Assembly: GCF_009905375.1 (NCBI RefSeq)
Contig: NC_133647.1
Span: 79,467,583 to 79,531,582 of the forward strand
DNA from: Apium graveolens
Lineage: Eukaryota > Streptophyta > Magnoliopsida > Apiales > Apiaceae
DNA length: 64,000 nt
Direction: 5' to 3'
The translations under genes were made by a program, and so were the position numbers. This document shows positions 22,117 through 34,830 of this stretch, piece by piece (within the stretch, counting starts at the first letter, position 1; each line of letters starts with the position of its first letter). A model generated the notes under the pieces. That model searched no databases, had not been told where the DNA came from, and saw nothing but the letters and a program-made list of their open reading frames with translations.

Positions 22117-24174
22117 AATGTATATATGTATCGAATAATGTAGTTTTAATGCTTTGAGGACAATACAAATACGTTTCTTAAACATATTCTATTTTCCGAG
22201 GAAAATTCATAGCTGACTTTTCTTCAGTAATTATGGGCCTTTCCAGATGTATTTTTATCTCTAGACCATTTTAAAATAATAAAAAATTTCATTATCTTCA
22301 TGTGGGTTATTTTATTGTCCAATTCTGACTTCTGGAACGTGAGATATAGCCCAAACAATATAGCAGGTGCATGCAGTCCAACAAATCCGAATTTTCTTCT
22401 AATAAATCTCCAAAATCAGCTTTTTATTCTCCAATCCTTCTATGTTTAGGATTTCTTACTTTCTACAATAAAATATTAAAATTTATTTAATAAAAATCCA
22501 ATTAAATGTAAAATATAATAAATATGTGGAACAAAATTATATAATATATATATATATATATAAATATACACTCTGTCAGAGTTTGAATTTCTAAGAGAGA
22601 TGGGAAGATCCCAAATCCATGAAAGAGATGAAGAGTGCCCGAATCGCTACTAGAGAAGTGAACTAATTCATGTTACAAAGGTGAGTCGTCTTAGAGTGGA
22701 GAGCATGAATCTTTGTTAGAGTGATGGAATGAGGCTCATGCTTCATCAATGTTTCCCCTCGCACAAGGGTCCCTCAGCGTTCTTGAGCTTTATAAATTAT
22801 ATATAGAAACAACTCCCCCCGGGTCATAGTTGAAAATATTTCTTCAATATATAAATGGGATACTAGTCCTCTTTTATACTTAGGGTGGCTTCTTCTCAGT
22901 CATTATCACCTGAGTTAGCATTTAATAGACTTATTAACAAAATATTGGATCATTGGAGAGGCCCATTGGGGACTCGCACCATTGTTTCTTAGACTTTTTC
23001 GCCTTGCATGGGCATGTTGACCTAGTTCTACAAAAAATTTAAATGCTATAACAAAGGTAAAAATAACCTAAGCAAGAAAAGTCAAAAACTTGAAAAACAA
23101 ATCACACTATGTTGAGAGGCCTCGCTAAGAAAGGCTACCCCCCAATGAAAACCTTAATAGTCTCCAAAGTAGGGGGCTCACTGAGATGCTACCAAACAAT
23201 GAAGAAGACTGGACTTGTAGCATAAATAAAGGGCCTGGTGGAGAGAAAGATGCAAATTATAAAGACCTTGTTGGTCATCCAGGTACAGGGCCTTGCTTAG
23301 AGATATCGTCACTCCATAAAGAAGAAGAGGCATCCTGCAAAGTGATCTCATAAAGAGGCATCCCGCTAGGGGTACCTCTATAAGAGTCATCCCACGAGGG
23401 GGAATCTCATGCGAAACCCTGCTAAGGTGCTCACGTAAAGACATCCCAAGAAGGGGTATATCATGTAGAGGCATCTCATGTACAGCGACCCACTAAGGTG
23501 CTCTCCAGAAACATCACATGAGGGGGGGCATCTCATGTAGACGCAGCTCTATAGATGCATCTCATGTAGAGCGACCCGTTAAGGTGCTCACCTAGAGATA
23601 TCCCAGGAGGGGGCATCTTATGTAGAGGCATCTCGTGCGGAGCGACCCTCTAAGGTGCTCACACAGAGGCATGCCACGAGGGGACATCTCATGTAGAGAC
23701 ATCTCCATAGAGGTATCTCATGCAGATCGACCCGCTAATGTGCTCATGCATAGGAATTCCGCGATGGGGCATCTCACGGAGAGGCATCTCATACAGAGGG
23801 ACCCGTTAAGGTGCTCATGAAGAGCTATCCCATGAGGAGAAATTTGAAGCGGAGACATGCGATATATGACGGTTCTTGATGGGAGATTGTATTGCTAGTC
23901 GTGTCAAGGTAGACGCCCTCATTAGATAGATTGCCACCCCTTACTGATCAACTTGATTCAGATGAGATTGGATTCTGGTGGACATTCCACATCATAAGAT
24001 AATTAGGGACCTCCCTTTTGCCTAGAAGGATCAGAGTCGCGTGCCTCTTTTCCTCGAGGCAGCGGTCACCCGGTTGTTCTCTACTTCACCCTAGATTAAC
24101 AGTCAGCTCTGTTATGCAAGATTAAGACATCCTTCTCCTATCGATGTCAATTCCTTCCTTCTAGCGCCAAATTT
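22117..24174. other. Repeat-rich remnant beside a third Tat-like LTR
   Basis: No coding frame is supported. It contains a TA-rich microsatellite (22540-22565), a degenerate repeat patch (22580-22740) and the tandem array described separately. The last bases before 24175 (TTCTAGCGCCAAAT) match the primer-site side of element C, so this is probably the leader and decayed gag side of a third, minus-strand Tat-like element. Confidence 0.5.
23424..23820. repeat. Higher-order tandem repeat, alternating 71 and 86 bp units
   Basis: The anchor AAGGTGCTCA (or a one-base variant) starts at 23424, 23495, 23581, 23652, 23737 and 23808. Spacings are 71, 86, 71, 85 and 71, so two unit types alternate and the true period is about 157 bp. 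The longer unit carries an additional CATCTC(C)ATAGA-type insertion. Units also share GGGGGCATCTCATGTAGAG. Confidence 0.85.
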
Positions 24175-25500
24175 TGTTGGGGGAAATTTGTAACAACATC
24201 AATTCAGAGGTTGTTGGAACCACAGAGCAAAATATGTTGATTTGAAATTATATTCACGAAGAACGCAAAGAACACGGGACGGAAATTGATTGATGTTGTA
24301 ACTGATCTCGTTTGATGATTCGTAGAATGACAAAGAATATTGTTTATTCTCTCTTATGTCAAATTATCGATCATCCGTAAAAAAAGAGGCATACATACCT
24401 TTTTATAGGGGTTTAAGCCACACGTAGTTCTTAGAGGATAAGTTACCAAAATGAGACTGGGTTTGGTCTAGTCCATCAAGACCCAGTAATCGTGGGACCG
24501 TCCATAAAAAACCCATATTTATCCATGGCACAAGCCCAATTACGCTGTAATAGGCTGTCATGGAGCTAGACAAATATATCTCGTTGGTGAGGTACGAGAA
24601 CATTTGCAGGCCTCGCATGCGACCCCTTAGAGTATGGTCAAGCGATGTAGCCTTATGGAGAGCATGGTCTCGCATGCGACCCATTAGAATTTGTTCATGC
24701 GATGTGATCATATAGAGAGTACGTGCAATTACGGGAGACCTGGCCACGCATAACGATTATTCCTCCCATTTGACCCCTTGAGGTCTGGTCATGAGTCTTC
24801 AAGTCAAATGATGAATATTTATATAAGTTGATAGTGAAGCATCTCGTTTTAGGTCTAGCCTTGCATGTCTTTACTCTTTATCATATTTCGAAGAGGTCCT
24901 TCCAAGTTTGATATAGTTCTGTAATGATTCAATGACGTGCCCCTATGGGATCATGTAATCATAAGTTATTTTAATTATATCTTCAATCTAATTTGTATGT
25001 GAGTTTTTACTCCAACTGGTCTCTTAGATCCTCTTCGAAATATGAAGAGATTACTCCTTAATTGTTAATATAGGTGCAAGACTGACCTTCTGATAATATG
25101 GGGACAAGCTACCCCTCGTGGAGATGGATAGGCCACCCCTTCTAGTAATATGAGATCATGTATGATATGAGGGGAGGACTCCGCTCTTAATTGTACGAGG
25201 ACATGACTCCCCTCTTGTTGAGAGATGTACATGACTTTTTTCCCGATAGGGAGCGGGACGTTGAAAGTTGGACATGACTCCTTTTTCGATGAAAAGGTGG
25301 ACAACTCTACTTTTTTTTAGAGGCGAACATGACTCACCTCGTGGTAAAAGTAGTACATGGCTCACTTTTTAATAAGAGGTGGACATGACCACCATATTGT
25401 TGGAGAGGCGTACATGATTCACCTCCTAATAAGAGGTGACTCCTGATAAGAGGTTGACATGACTATCCTCCTTTATATTGCCACATGTCATTCAGCGAGG
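24175..25500 (-). repeat. Tat-like LTR of a third gypsy element, right end unclear
   Basis: Begins TGTTGGGGGAAATTTG after the primer-site context TAGCGCCAAAT. Internal phrases (TATAGGGGTTTAAGCC, ACGTAGTTCTTAG) parallel the LTR of element C. The part 25080-25460 is a degenerate tandem repeat with GACATGACT words about every 30-60 bp. I could not place the right boundary; 25500 is approximate. Confidence 0.5.
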
Positions 25501-25722
25501 TATTGTCAATATGTGGTACACGTTTCTAGTTAATATACAATTACGAGAGCTCCTCCATATTTCTTGACTTATTTATTGAAACCAAATATTATTAATATTT
25601 CTTGTAATAAGTGTGTTTAGAGCCATGTCATATTTGGACATGACATTACTAAATTCAACTCGAATTTTATATGAATTACACTAATGACTTGGACATAAAT
25701 ATGCCAGTCTAAGTTGTCACAA

Positions 25723-25846
25723 TGACCAACTTTCAACGATTAGTTTCCGATGAATTACATCAAGAACATATCTAAAATTTGACTTGACCAACTTTCAACG
25801 ATTAGTTTCCGATAAATTACATCAAGAACATATCTAAAATTTGACT
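25723..25846. repeat. 62-bp perfect-to-near-perfect tandem duplication
   Basis: The units 25723-25784 and 25785-25846 both start TGACCAACTTTCAACGATTA and differ by one base that I can see (GATGAATT versus GATAAATT). Located between retroelement debris and the 3' end of the host gene. Confidence 0.93.
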
Positions 25847-26070
25847 TGAATATACTGATTTAACTGTATTTACCGAGACTTACCCATTCATTAACGATTA
25901 CAAAATCAGATTGCCAGGTCCCGTTGTACTTTGCATGTTGAGCATGACTTGCCTCTAATTATTCCTGTAAAAGTAGCTTAATCTCACACAACAATAAGGA
26001 GATGTCATATCTATCAAAGAGCAACAAGCTAGCCAGCTTGACAGAGAAGTGGGGAAAGCATCATATATGT

Positions 26071-26076
26071 TTTATT
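26071..26076 (-). terminator. Probable polyadenylation signal of the alpha-galactosidase gene
   Basis: On the minus strand AATAAA lies about 120 nt downstream of the stop codon, in an AT-rich 3' UTR. No better signal is nearer. Confidence 0.5.
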
Positions 26077-26192
26077 AGATAATAAATATTTTTGGATTTA
26101 CAACGACATTTCTTTGAGAGAGCTCAGATGCTATATTTCTGAATCATTTCGACGAGATTCAAACTCTTACGAAGCCATTACAGGGTCGTGGT

Positions 26193-29100
26193 TTATGTAC
26201 ATCTCAGGACAAATAGTGCACATCCATGCATTTCCAGTGCTACTGATAAAGTGTCCTTTATAAGTCCATAATCTTTACCTCCCCATATTTCAGTTCCAGC
26301 ACATGAGGAAATGTTCGAGTTTCTGTATGGAAGTCCCTTCGATAGGTCCGACATCTTTAGAGATATAATGGTCTCATCATTGTTCAAATTGAACAAAGCA
26401 AGATATATTTCACCTGGATTAAAAAGGAGATGATTGTTAGATTGTAATTCATCTGCAATGTATGAACACTCATAGAAGATCCGATGTGCTGCAGCCTGAT
26501 GTTATCTTTCCTTTTTTTAAACTATTAATTACTGATGCCAAATGAGTACTTGACATGATGGAAAAAGACTAAGAGAGACTTTAAAGCTAGCTGTATATAT
26601 TTTTAGTAAGTATAAGAAACTTTATAGATGGAGTTGAGCTTATTAAAAAATGAAATGCTTGGTTCTATTGGTTTCAGGTTAATAACAATTTGGATGAGCA
26701 TTAAATTACTGTTATCTTGTAAAAATCAAGGAATTATGTTGGGTTTTTCTGTTAATAAAAGAAAAGAGTCTTGTACTTCAGTTGTTTACGCTCCATCGTT
26801 TCACATCGTTTCACATATATCCAAAGCATAATGTTCCTTTATGAGTTTCATGTTATAGTCGCATACTTCCTAAAACTGCTAGGCAATGCCATTTTTACAC
26901 TACTTTATCTTTTCTTCCTGTATCACAAAAATAAGATGTTCCATAACGAAAATCTTCACTAACCAGTAATGGAAGAGCTTCAGTTAAGTCATTCTATTTG
27001 TTTGTAAGTAGATATTTCCATAGATATGTATACGACAATTTGATAAGAAAACTTAAAACCATATGTTCTGACCTACCTTTCCTTCCACTAGATATCCAAG
27101 ACCGGGTTCCCATAGAAACCGCATTAGCTACAAGAAAGACGAGGTAGATTCAGATTAGGAATTTCAAAATTGTACTGTTTTTCTGTAAATTATCATGTGA
27201 GCTTGTCACCTTCGATTCTATACATTGATGCACATAAACCAGAATAACTGCTAACAAGAGTTCCATTGTCGTTGAATCCCCACAACTGCAATAAATTAGA
27301 CAATTAAAGTAGCATTTAGGTTATGTAATGTAACATAGACAAACAGTTCCTTTAAGATAAAATGCATAAACTGTGAAACAGCTAAATGTCATGCAACTAC
27401 ATAAACTGAAGTTGCACAATATACAGCTTTCTACAATTTTATATTTATATTATATGTCTGTAATGTACTAACGTGTGTGTGTATATATTCTTTGGGAGTC
27501 TTAGTTTTTTCTTTTCAGTATTTAGCTTAGCCGAAATGTATGGTGAAAGAGCAATATAACATAATTTAAGGGCCTGTAAGAACAAGATACCAAAGTATTC
27601 TTAATCTAACAAGGATCATAAGGAGTGCAGTTAGATATCGTGAAACTATGCACCATTCGAAATATTTTTCATACTTGGTTTGTATGCCGTCTGCAAGGTG
27701 AAAACGAGGCTCGTGGGACTTCTTTTGAAGTAAGCCTCCAGTTTTGAGAAGCACTCAAGCAAAAGTCTTTTGTGTCTGCTGCAAATAAATGAGAACTGTG
27801 TTGATATTTCTGTTTGAATACCATCTCCTCGTCCCTGCATGAACAACCTTGCCCTGTCAAATACTTTTATAATGAAATCGATAAAAAGAATTCAACAGAA
27901 AGAGAGAGTAATAATATTACGATGCAGATGAAACTCCTCCTTTGTTGAGGCAAAATGGTGGCTGATATCTGCTTCCAAATTTCCCTGTCCAGCAGACTTG
28001 TTCTGATTCATTTTCAGTAGACCTGGTAAACCAACCTTTTGCCGAACTATCTTTGCAGCTTGTCAGCCGCAAATCAATTGATTCTGATATGCCCACACTT
28101 TTTAGACTTCTTGTTTGGAAGATCAGTCCTCGGTTTTTGATTTGGAAGCGGGATGAACTAGTAATATAAGGAAACTGCATAACAGTCCATTCAGTTCTAT
28201 ATATGTTTCAGAAATAGAAGTTTCTGGATGAGTAGACGGACCTGCTTGTTATCTGAGCTAAAGGAGTTTATTTCCATAAGAACAGGATGGGCAATGAGAT
28301 CAAGTGTACTACGGTCAAGATTTCTCATATCCCCTCCAAACATAAGAGGAGATCTGGCCATAGACCACAAAGTCATCTGTCAAAAGAAACTCTAGTATGA
28401 CAATTTAAATATTAATTACTTGAAGAAAACTATACAATGAAATACACATATACCTGAGTTTTCTGCTCACTGAGGGAGAGTTTACAATTTCTATACGGAC
28501 CATGGTTAACCCCTGTGATCCAAAATACAATGTCAATAAGAAAATCCACTGTCAAGATATTGGGTGCCAGTTTAATTTAGTAAAAGTTGGACCATAAAAT
28601 GATTGTATGTCATAGACTTGTAAACCATATATATTAAAGATACAGGGGTGTATCCCAGATTCTATGAATCATGAGATTGTATGGTAAATATGCCAGATTG
28701 ATATAGCGACATTACAACCCAGATAAATAAGAAATTCCACACAGTTACACCATCCAAAAAAACAACCAGAAATGGGTTCCAAATGGAGCTGAAACGAAGA
28801 GTTGGTGCAGAAGTACAGTTTCCATCTCCATTTCACGTACTATGATTAACGGCCTAAGGTATTATCAAATCTTACAACAGACCTCTACAACTCTTAAAAC
28901 AGACCTCCACCGGTTACATGTCCACAGAATTCTTTGGTATTATGTTGTAAAGCTGAGTAGATAGAATTGACACGACATGCCCTTTCGGTAACTAATTAAT
29001 ATTATTCATAGTAAGTAAAGATCATGAAGCTAATTTTGTCGGGATTTTTTAACCTGGATCAGTAAGCCATCCCAGTGGAAGCATATCTAAGTCGGGCCAT

Positions 29101-31504
29101 GATTTTCCCGACAAGCCCTTGATCCCTGTCATACGCGCAGCAGCAAAGTCTCTGACAAGTCGGAAAATGAAATACATGAAAAAAGAAGAAGCAATAATCT
29201 TAACGCATAGGTTATAATAATACCAACTGATGCGCTAGTATGTGAAGTAGTGGTACTGACTGAAAAACTATTAATTACGCTGAAGTAAGGAATCCTTGTC
29301 AAACTAAAGCATAGAGTACTAGATGCACCTTGAAATGTCAAAATGGGATGTTACATCTTGCCATGAGTCCCAGTCATCTCCTGTTATCCTATACATGTTG
29401 ACCAGATCGTTTATCTCCTTCGCCATGGTTGGGGTGACACCACTTCCAGGAGACAAGGAATATATGATCGGGCGGTTATGTTCCCGCCAGAACTGCATAA
29501 GGTAAAAGGCATACTTACTTGATTCACATTTTATTATAAGTCTATAAACCCCATCACATTTGATTTGAAAGATATAATTTCAGCACAGATAAAATTAAGA
29601 TTCTTTGTACCTTCGAAGCGACGGATATCTCATCAACATCCAAATCATCACCAAAGACACAATCGTGCTTCACTAGAAGGAAAAGAGTACCAAAAGGAAA
29701 ATAGAAGATTGAACTGTTAGCAATTTGGTTGCCGAAAGAAACTATGTTGCGCACTAATATTAAATGTTAGTCTCTAATAACACTGTAAAAGTATCTTAAT
29801 TTTTACTCCTGTAACAACGGACAAATTTTATCTTTTTAAGTTATCAATTAATAGGAGGAGGAAGAAAACTACCTTACTCATCTTTTGTAATTGAAAGAAG
29901 CGACTTTGAACTTGTAGAAATAGATCTTATTAGAGATATTTCATTTGCAATTGTTGTTTAACTCTTTAAGTAGTTCTAATGAATTAACACGCAGAGGCTT
30001 AATTTTGCTTACTTTCACTATGTTCAAAGCTATAACTGGGGCGAAAAACTAATTTATCTTTGAATTTTAGATCAAGTATATGCTATAAATTCAACACAAG
30101 AACCCTTTTCAGATGCCACAATAACAGATAAAGAGCTAATGAAAAGCAAAGGTAGCTATTAGCAATATAACTCCATATATCCAATATATAGCGCAATAAT
30201 GGCTTAAAAATATGATATTGGCATCTAACGTATTACCAAAATCAACACCCCAATCAGCGTACTGTTGATAGAGTGACCTCAAGAATGCCCTTCCAGCTCC
30301 TAACTTGGTGTCAACGCTCATGAATCCGTTTCTCATCCACTTACAAGCCCTCTCTGTCATTCCTATATCTTTTGCAAACCACTTTCTACCGGATTCTTCA
30401 TAAGCTTTCCCCTATTCAGAAAAAACTATTGTTTTTAGCAACAGTTGCAACACGTAATCTTTGCATATTCAAGATACTTCTACAGTTTGAATACTTTCTT
30501 GTTATAAACCTTAAAGAAGGATGAGTAACAACATTTGTAGAAATGTAAAGATTTTCATACTTTAGTTTTCTTGAACAATCATAATACAGCAAATAAATCT
30601 CTAGTGCCGAAAGAAAGTGGGAAACTGAAATTGTTGAGAGCAATACCGTGGTAATGTCTAGAATAGGAGTGTTTGCATTAACCGCTTGTGTACTTATACC
30701 TCTCATTATATGAATCCCAAATTTCAAACCCATATTATGAACTATCTTGGCCACTTCAGTAAACCCCTTCCCATATCTAGATGAAGGCCATCTTACTGGA
30801 TCAGGAATCATTCTTCCCCATTCATCAATAACATCAAAACCAAGAGAGTCAACATAGGCTCCAGCAACATGCCTTCTATACCAAAGGTAATCCACCACAA
30901 CATACTACAAAAAACACCAAAATCCTGCCTCAGATGGTAATTATTCCCTCGTACAAATCGACTCGATAACCAAATTATCGAAATGAATGAAGCTTTTACA
31001 CAATTTGAGTAAGGTTAAAGATGAAAGACCTCATATCCAGAAGAATGCAATAATTTAGCAACAAGTGCCGCATTTTCAAGAAATTCTTGTTCAGATATTG
31101 TCCAACAAAATGAATCATAAGAGTTCCATCCCCTTGGAGGTGTAACAGCACGGTCTGATGCTTCCACAATTTGAGTAGTAGTAAAAACCCTGAAATAGTC
31201 AAGTTCAAAGCTACTGAATTAGTAACAGTAGCCCATTACAAAATCTCTCCCTCTCTCTCTCCCCCTCCCTCCCTCCCTCCCTCAATTCCAACACATACCA
31301 CACAAAATTCAAAAAACATGACATGGGACTCAAAACAATTGTACCACTGATTGTTTCTAATCACATTAAAATTTAAAATCAAGTTTAACAGAAACTATGA
31401 TGCTGTAACTTGTAACATGAGTACAAGATACACAATGAAATGATTACTAACCTGTGAAAAAGAGAGAGAGTGCAGAACAAACACAAGAAGCTGAGCTTCA
31501 TCAT
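26193..31504 (-). CDS. Alpha-galactosidase/melibiase family protein (GH27), 14 exons
   Basis: The coding exons on the minus strand are 31504-31452, 31189-31030, 30904-30647, 30411-30237, 29672-29611, 29492-29329, 29151-29054, 28512-28454, 28376-28242, 28174-27921, 27834-27675, 27285-27210, 27127-27077 and 26413-26193. All introns are GT-AG, and phases join into 1926 nt (641 residues) with no break. Residues 4-17 are hydrophobic and look like a secretion signal. The GH27 start PPRGWNSYDSF is at 35-45. By alignment with characterised GH27 enzymes the nucleophile is Asp219 (VKHDC) and the acid/base Asp275 (RITGDDWDSW). SWPDLDMLPLGW is at 308-319, with a C-terminal beta domain. It should hydrolyse alpha-galactosyl linkages in the apoplast or vacuole. 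It is closest to the large plant melibiase type (Arabidopsis At3g26380, from memory); substrate is not predictable. Confidence 0.93.
31190..31451 (-). other. Intron 1 with CT/CCCT microsatellite
   Basis: Intron 1 spans 31451-31190 on the gene strand. At 31246-31283 the plus strand has (CT)n and (CCCT)n, so the transcript carries a purine run of GA and GGGA units. Intron 13 (27076-26414) and introns 4, 7 and 11 are the longest at 390-660 bp; I see no gene within any of them. Confidence 0.8.
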
Positions 31505-31602
31505 ACTCTGGTCACTTCTCTATACTTGTGTGAACTATACTTTGTACATCAGTTGTAAAAGACCATCAATAATAAGGCTGTTGGATAGGATAGATAATAT
31601 AA

Positions 31603-31610
31603 GTATATAT
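31603..31610 (-). promoter_or_regulatory. Candidate TATA box of the alpha-galactosidase gene
   Basis: TATATATA lies about 100 bp before the ATG on the gene strand, which gives a 5' UTR of about 70 nt. The surrounding DNA is AT-rich, so this is a positional guess. Confidence 0.4.
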
Positions 31611-31619
31611 ATCTAATTT

Positions 31620-32950
31620 TTTATATATGAAAAACTAGATATGTATGTAATCTTCATTGATGGCGAACCACTAATTTTGATTGGAGAATTACGTCACGTA
31701 CTTTGTTTAAGGATATCTATCTACTCAACTTGAACTTAAATATGTGCACACAACTGCAACTCTGCACAAGTGCTGTTACTAAATCCTGTTTGATAAAATT
31801 ATTAAATTTCAGAAATTGAATAGTGATTTCGGGAAATTTATATAAGAAACTGTTGCATGAACGTGTCCAACATGACCGCATGCAAAAATTTGTTAACTGC
31901 GATTGCGAGTGTATCTTCACAAATTAACACTATATTAATTTCAATTTTTATTATGCTAGGTTGAATATGTTACGCTGAATCATCAAATTATTATATTTTT
32001 ATCATAAATTAGTGAGTATAAAACATATAACGTCATTCACGTATTATTTATTAAATATTAATTTGCTGGAAAAAATTAATATTGAAAATTTGAGTAAAAT
32101 AGATAGAGAATTCAAGGTAATGATAGGAAAGAATGAAGGGGGTAAAATGTGGAAAGGAGAGTCAAAATAATCCCAACAAAAAAAAGGGGAATCTGTCGGC
32201 GTGCAAAATGGCAGTGCGACGTTTTCTTTGTTTTGATGATGTGTAAAGGACGAACCTAACCTTCACGTGACCGCTACACTCCCTTCAACTGTTTCGGAAT
32301 AATTTGAGCTCAGCTTTAATTTTTCATTCACAAAAACATTACTATATATTTCTTGTTAGATCGAAAGATGCATGATGACTGGATCTCACCGTTTTTTTTC
32401 CCAAGTAGATCTCACATTTCGTAATACCAAAACGTGAACACAGTAATAAGTTTGAGTTCATTAACAATTCGAGTTCTAACATTATATGTGTTCTCTTAAG
32501 AAAAAAAGTTAAGATCACCACACCCTCGTTTATAACCTACTCAAACCTCAAGTTTATTGATATATAAACGTTTAATATTGTTTTATGTAAAAAAATTAAA
32601 AAAAAAAGTTGTACAAAACGTTAGATGAAATGACATTTTCTATTATTACAAAATGCATGTTCAAAATATGTATCAAAATGACATTTGAGATCATTTATTT
32701 TGATTGTAATATTTGGTATTCTATATTAAAATAGTGACAATTAGAGATTTTTTTATCACTCTAAGAGTATCTCCGATGATAAAACCCCTCAGCTAAAAAT
32801 ATATCAAATATGTCATAAATAAATATTATAGAGATTGCGTAAAAATCGATCCATTCCAATTATGCATTCCTGTTAGCTAAAATTTTAATCAAGGTATATT
32901 AGTCGAACATGTACAGACCTGTAGACCCGTAGTTAAATTATATGCAATCG
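31620..32950. other. Intergenic DNA upstream of the alpha-galactosidase gene
   Basis: AT-rich. I see no exon, RNA gene or recognisable repeat here. It should include the upstream promoter region. Confidence 0.4.
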
Positions 32951-33130
32951 CCCGCAAGGGTTGCCTCAATTGGTTAAAAAGGGATAATTATCCTCTTGGT
33001 CACATATTCGAATCTCATTGGAAGATAATTTATGATTATACCTCCTGAACCAAAATCTGTCGCTTAAATGTGGTTTATCTTGGTTTACGTGGTTTGTAAG
33101 TTATTACGTGACCTACAATTAAAAAAATAC
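32951..33130 (+). mobile_element. tRNA-derived SINE
   Basis: The start has a polymerase III A-box-like TTGCCTCAATTGG (32961-32973). About 30 bp later comes a B-box-like TATTCGAATCTC (33005-33016), close to GGTTCGAATCC. The tRNA-unrelated part (GGTTTACGTGGTTTG) is similar to what I know of plant Au-like SINEs. It ends in ATTAAAAAAATA. Target duplications are not clear. Confidence 0.6.
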
Positions 33131-33343
33131 ACGTAATCTACTTACTATATCGAAATAATGCATTTTATTTACAATAACTTGAGATAATAAAAATATATTA
33201 TTTAAAAATTGACTCCACCAGAATTAATCAGTTAACAAGTTTAGCAAATTTTATATAATTATTATTTTATATCATTTTAGCCAAAGATATTGAAGTAAGG
33301 TAACTCAATATTCAAATTCCCTATCCATATCGATATTCCAGCT

Positions 33344-34097
33344 TAGAGATGTACAAAAAACCCGGATCATAAAATCTGGGCCGACCCAATCCGGTCAAAG
33401 TCGGGTCAAGCCCGGCCCCGTTAAAGCCCGGTCCAGTCCCGGCCCGGGCTTAGGGCCTTGACGGGCCTTATATTTTTAAGCAAGGCCCGGTCTGGCCCGA
33501 CCCGGTTAAAAGCCCGACCCGACCCGATTAAAAACCCAAAAAGCCTGATTAAAATCTGATTATTCTAATATATTTATGAATTCACATTTACTATAAATAT
33601 AAATAATACTTTAAACACATATATATTTACATATTTGTGATTAATAATATTATTTATATACTTCATTGCATAAATAATGAAAAAAGATATATTAAGTACA
33701 CTACACATATTTGGATAATAATGATAAAACATATTATTCTGTAAACATGTTTATTTTTTGCCGAATGAAAATGTTTTCAAAGAAATAATATTTTCGTAAA
33801 ATATTTCATGTAAACTAATACATTTTAATGATAATCTAGTTACTAACATATGTAGTCTTCGGAATCTTTAATAAAACTCGATCCGATTTAAATTAGAAAA
33901 AAAGTCCGGTCCCAATCGATCTGGCCCAAAAAAAGCTCGGTTAGACCCGTCTCGAGGGTCCAAACGAGCTCTGATAATTTCAGAAAGTCCGATCCGGCCC
34001 GATCAAAGTCAAAACCCGAAAAGTCCGGCCCGATCAAAGTCCGAATTTTTTAAAATCCGGTCAAAACCAGGATCATTGGGTTTTTTGTGCATATTTG
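33344..34097. mobile_element. hAT-type MITE, GC-rich arms (754 bp)
   Basis: The two ends are inverted: left AGAGATGTACAAAAAACCC, right complement AAATATGCACAAAAAACCC. They are flanked by 8-bp near-duplicates TTCCAGCT (33336-33343) and TTCCACCT (34098-34105), the target length of hAT transposons. Both arms are dense in CCCGACCCG/GGCCCGG words around an AT-rich centre. No transposase frame is present, so it depends on an autonomous partner. Confidence 0.75.
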
Positions 34098-34105
34098 TTC
34101 CACCT

Positions 34106-34830
34106 AAACGGCCCTGATCCTTTTTTTTTTTAACAAAGAAAACAAAAAGCAAAGTAGGCGGAAGCTTTTCTTCGAAATAGGCAGAGAGGGTAACCCTATC
34201 ATTAAAAACTTTTACAAATTTATTTAATTTTCGAAAACCCTCCCTCTCAAAAACTTAAAAAATTTGAAACTTGTTTCGATGTCTGTAAACTGAAAATTCT
34301 GGATTCCCCTAACAGGAATCAGTAAAGTGGGGGTGATACCTGCATTGTTAACCTCCTAACATTAAAATGGCAAATCGAGACTGCGTATGGGCAATAGTAG
34401 ACAGCAGGGGCTGCTTGTACATGACATGCGGACACGAATCTACAAGGTTAGATTTCTTTTATTTCCGATGATGGAATCTACAAGGATAGAAAGGGACGGA
34501 AGAAGAGAGCTATATAAATCTAGACTTATGAATTCACATGAATCCAATTTCTTTAGGTTTACACGTTTAGATTCCTAGTTCTATTTTAGGCAAAAAGAAC
34601 CAAGCAGTAGGGTTTTATTTTCTATTCCCTCGATTTTCTTAACAATTTTGAATTTTGCACACATTTTATTGTGTTTTAATCAATTAATTAGAAATATAAT
34701 TTTTTAAAATTTTATTGTAAAATAAAATATTATCTATTTTATTCACGAAAATTTATAAATAATATTTTAAATTATCCAGTCAAATTATATTAAAATAAGT
34801 GTAAAAATCAAGATGTCATATATATATATA
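34106..34830. other. Intergenic stretch, nothing recognised
   Basis: AT-rich, with a T10 run near 34120. A 63-codon frame at 34387-34578 has no recognisable motif and no promoter or splice context, so I do not call it a gene. Confidence 0.4.

Noticed and set aside
23424..23820. CRISPR-like regular spacing
   Set aside because: The repeats are contiguous tandem units with no unique spacers, in plant nuclear DNA.
27646..27860. Alternative frames over exon 11 of the glycosidase gene, including a splice acceptor at 27853
   Set aside because: Only the acceptor at 27834 gives the frame with LTSKE and SFSPCR family blocks and keeps phase with exon 12.
32951..33020. tRNA gene
   Set aside because: A- and B-box-like sequences are present but no cloverleaf with acceptor and anticodon stems; the tail fits a SINE.
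33344..34097. CpG island or gene promoter
   Set aside because: The GC-rich parts are inverted arms of a MITE with 8-bp flanking near-duplicates.
34387..34578. Small gene of 63 codons
   Set aside because: No motif, promoter, splice context or conservation visible.
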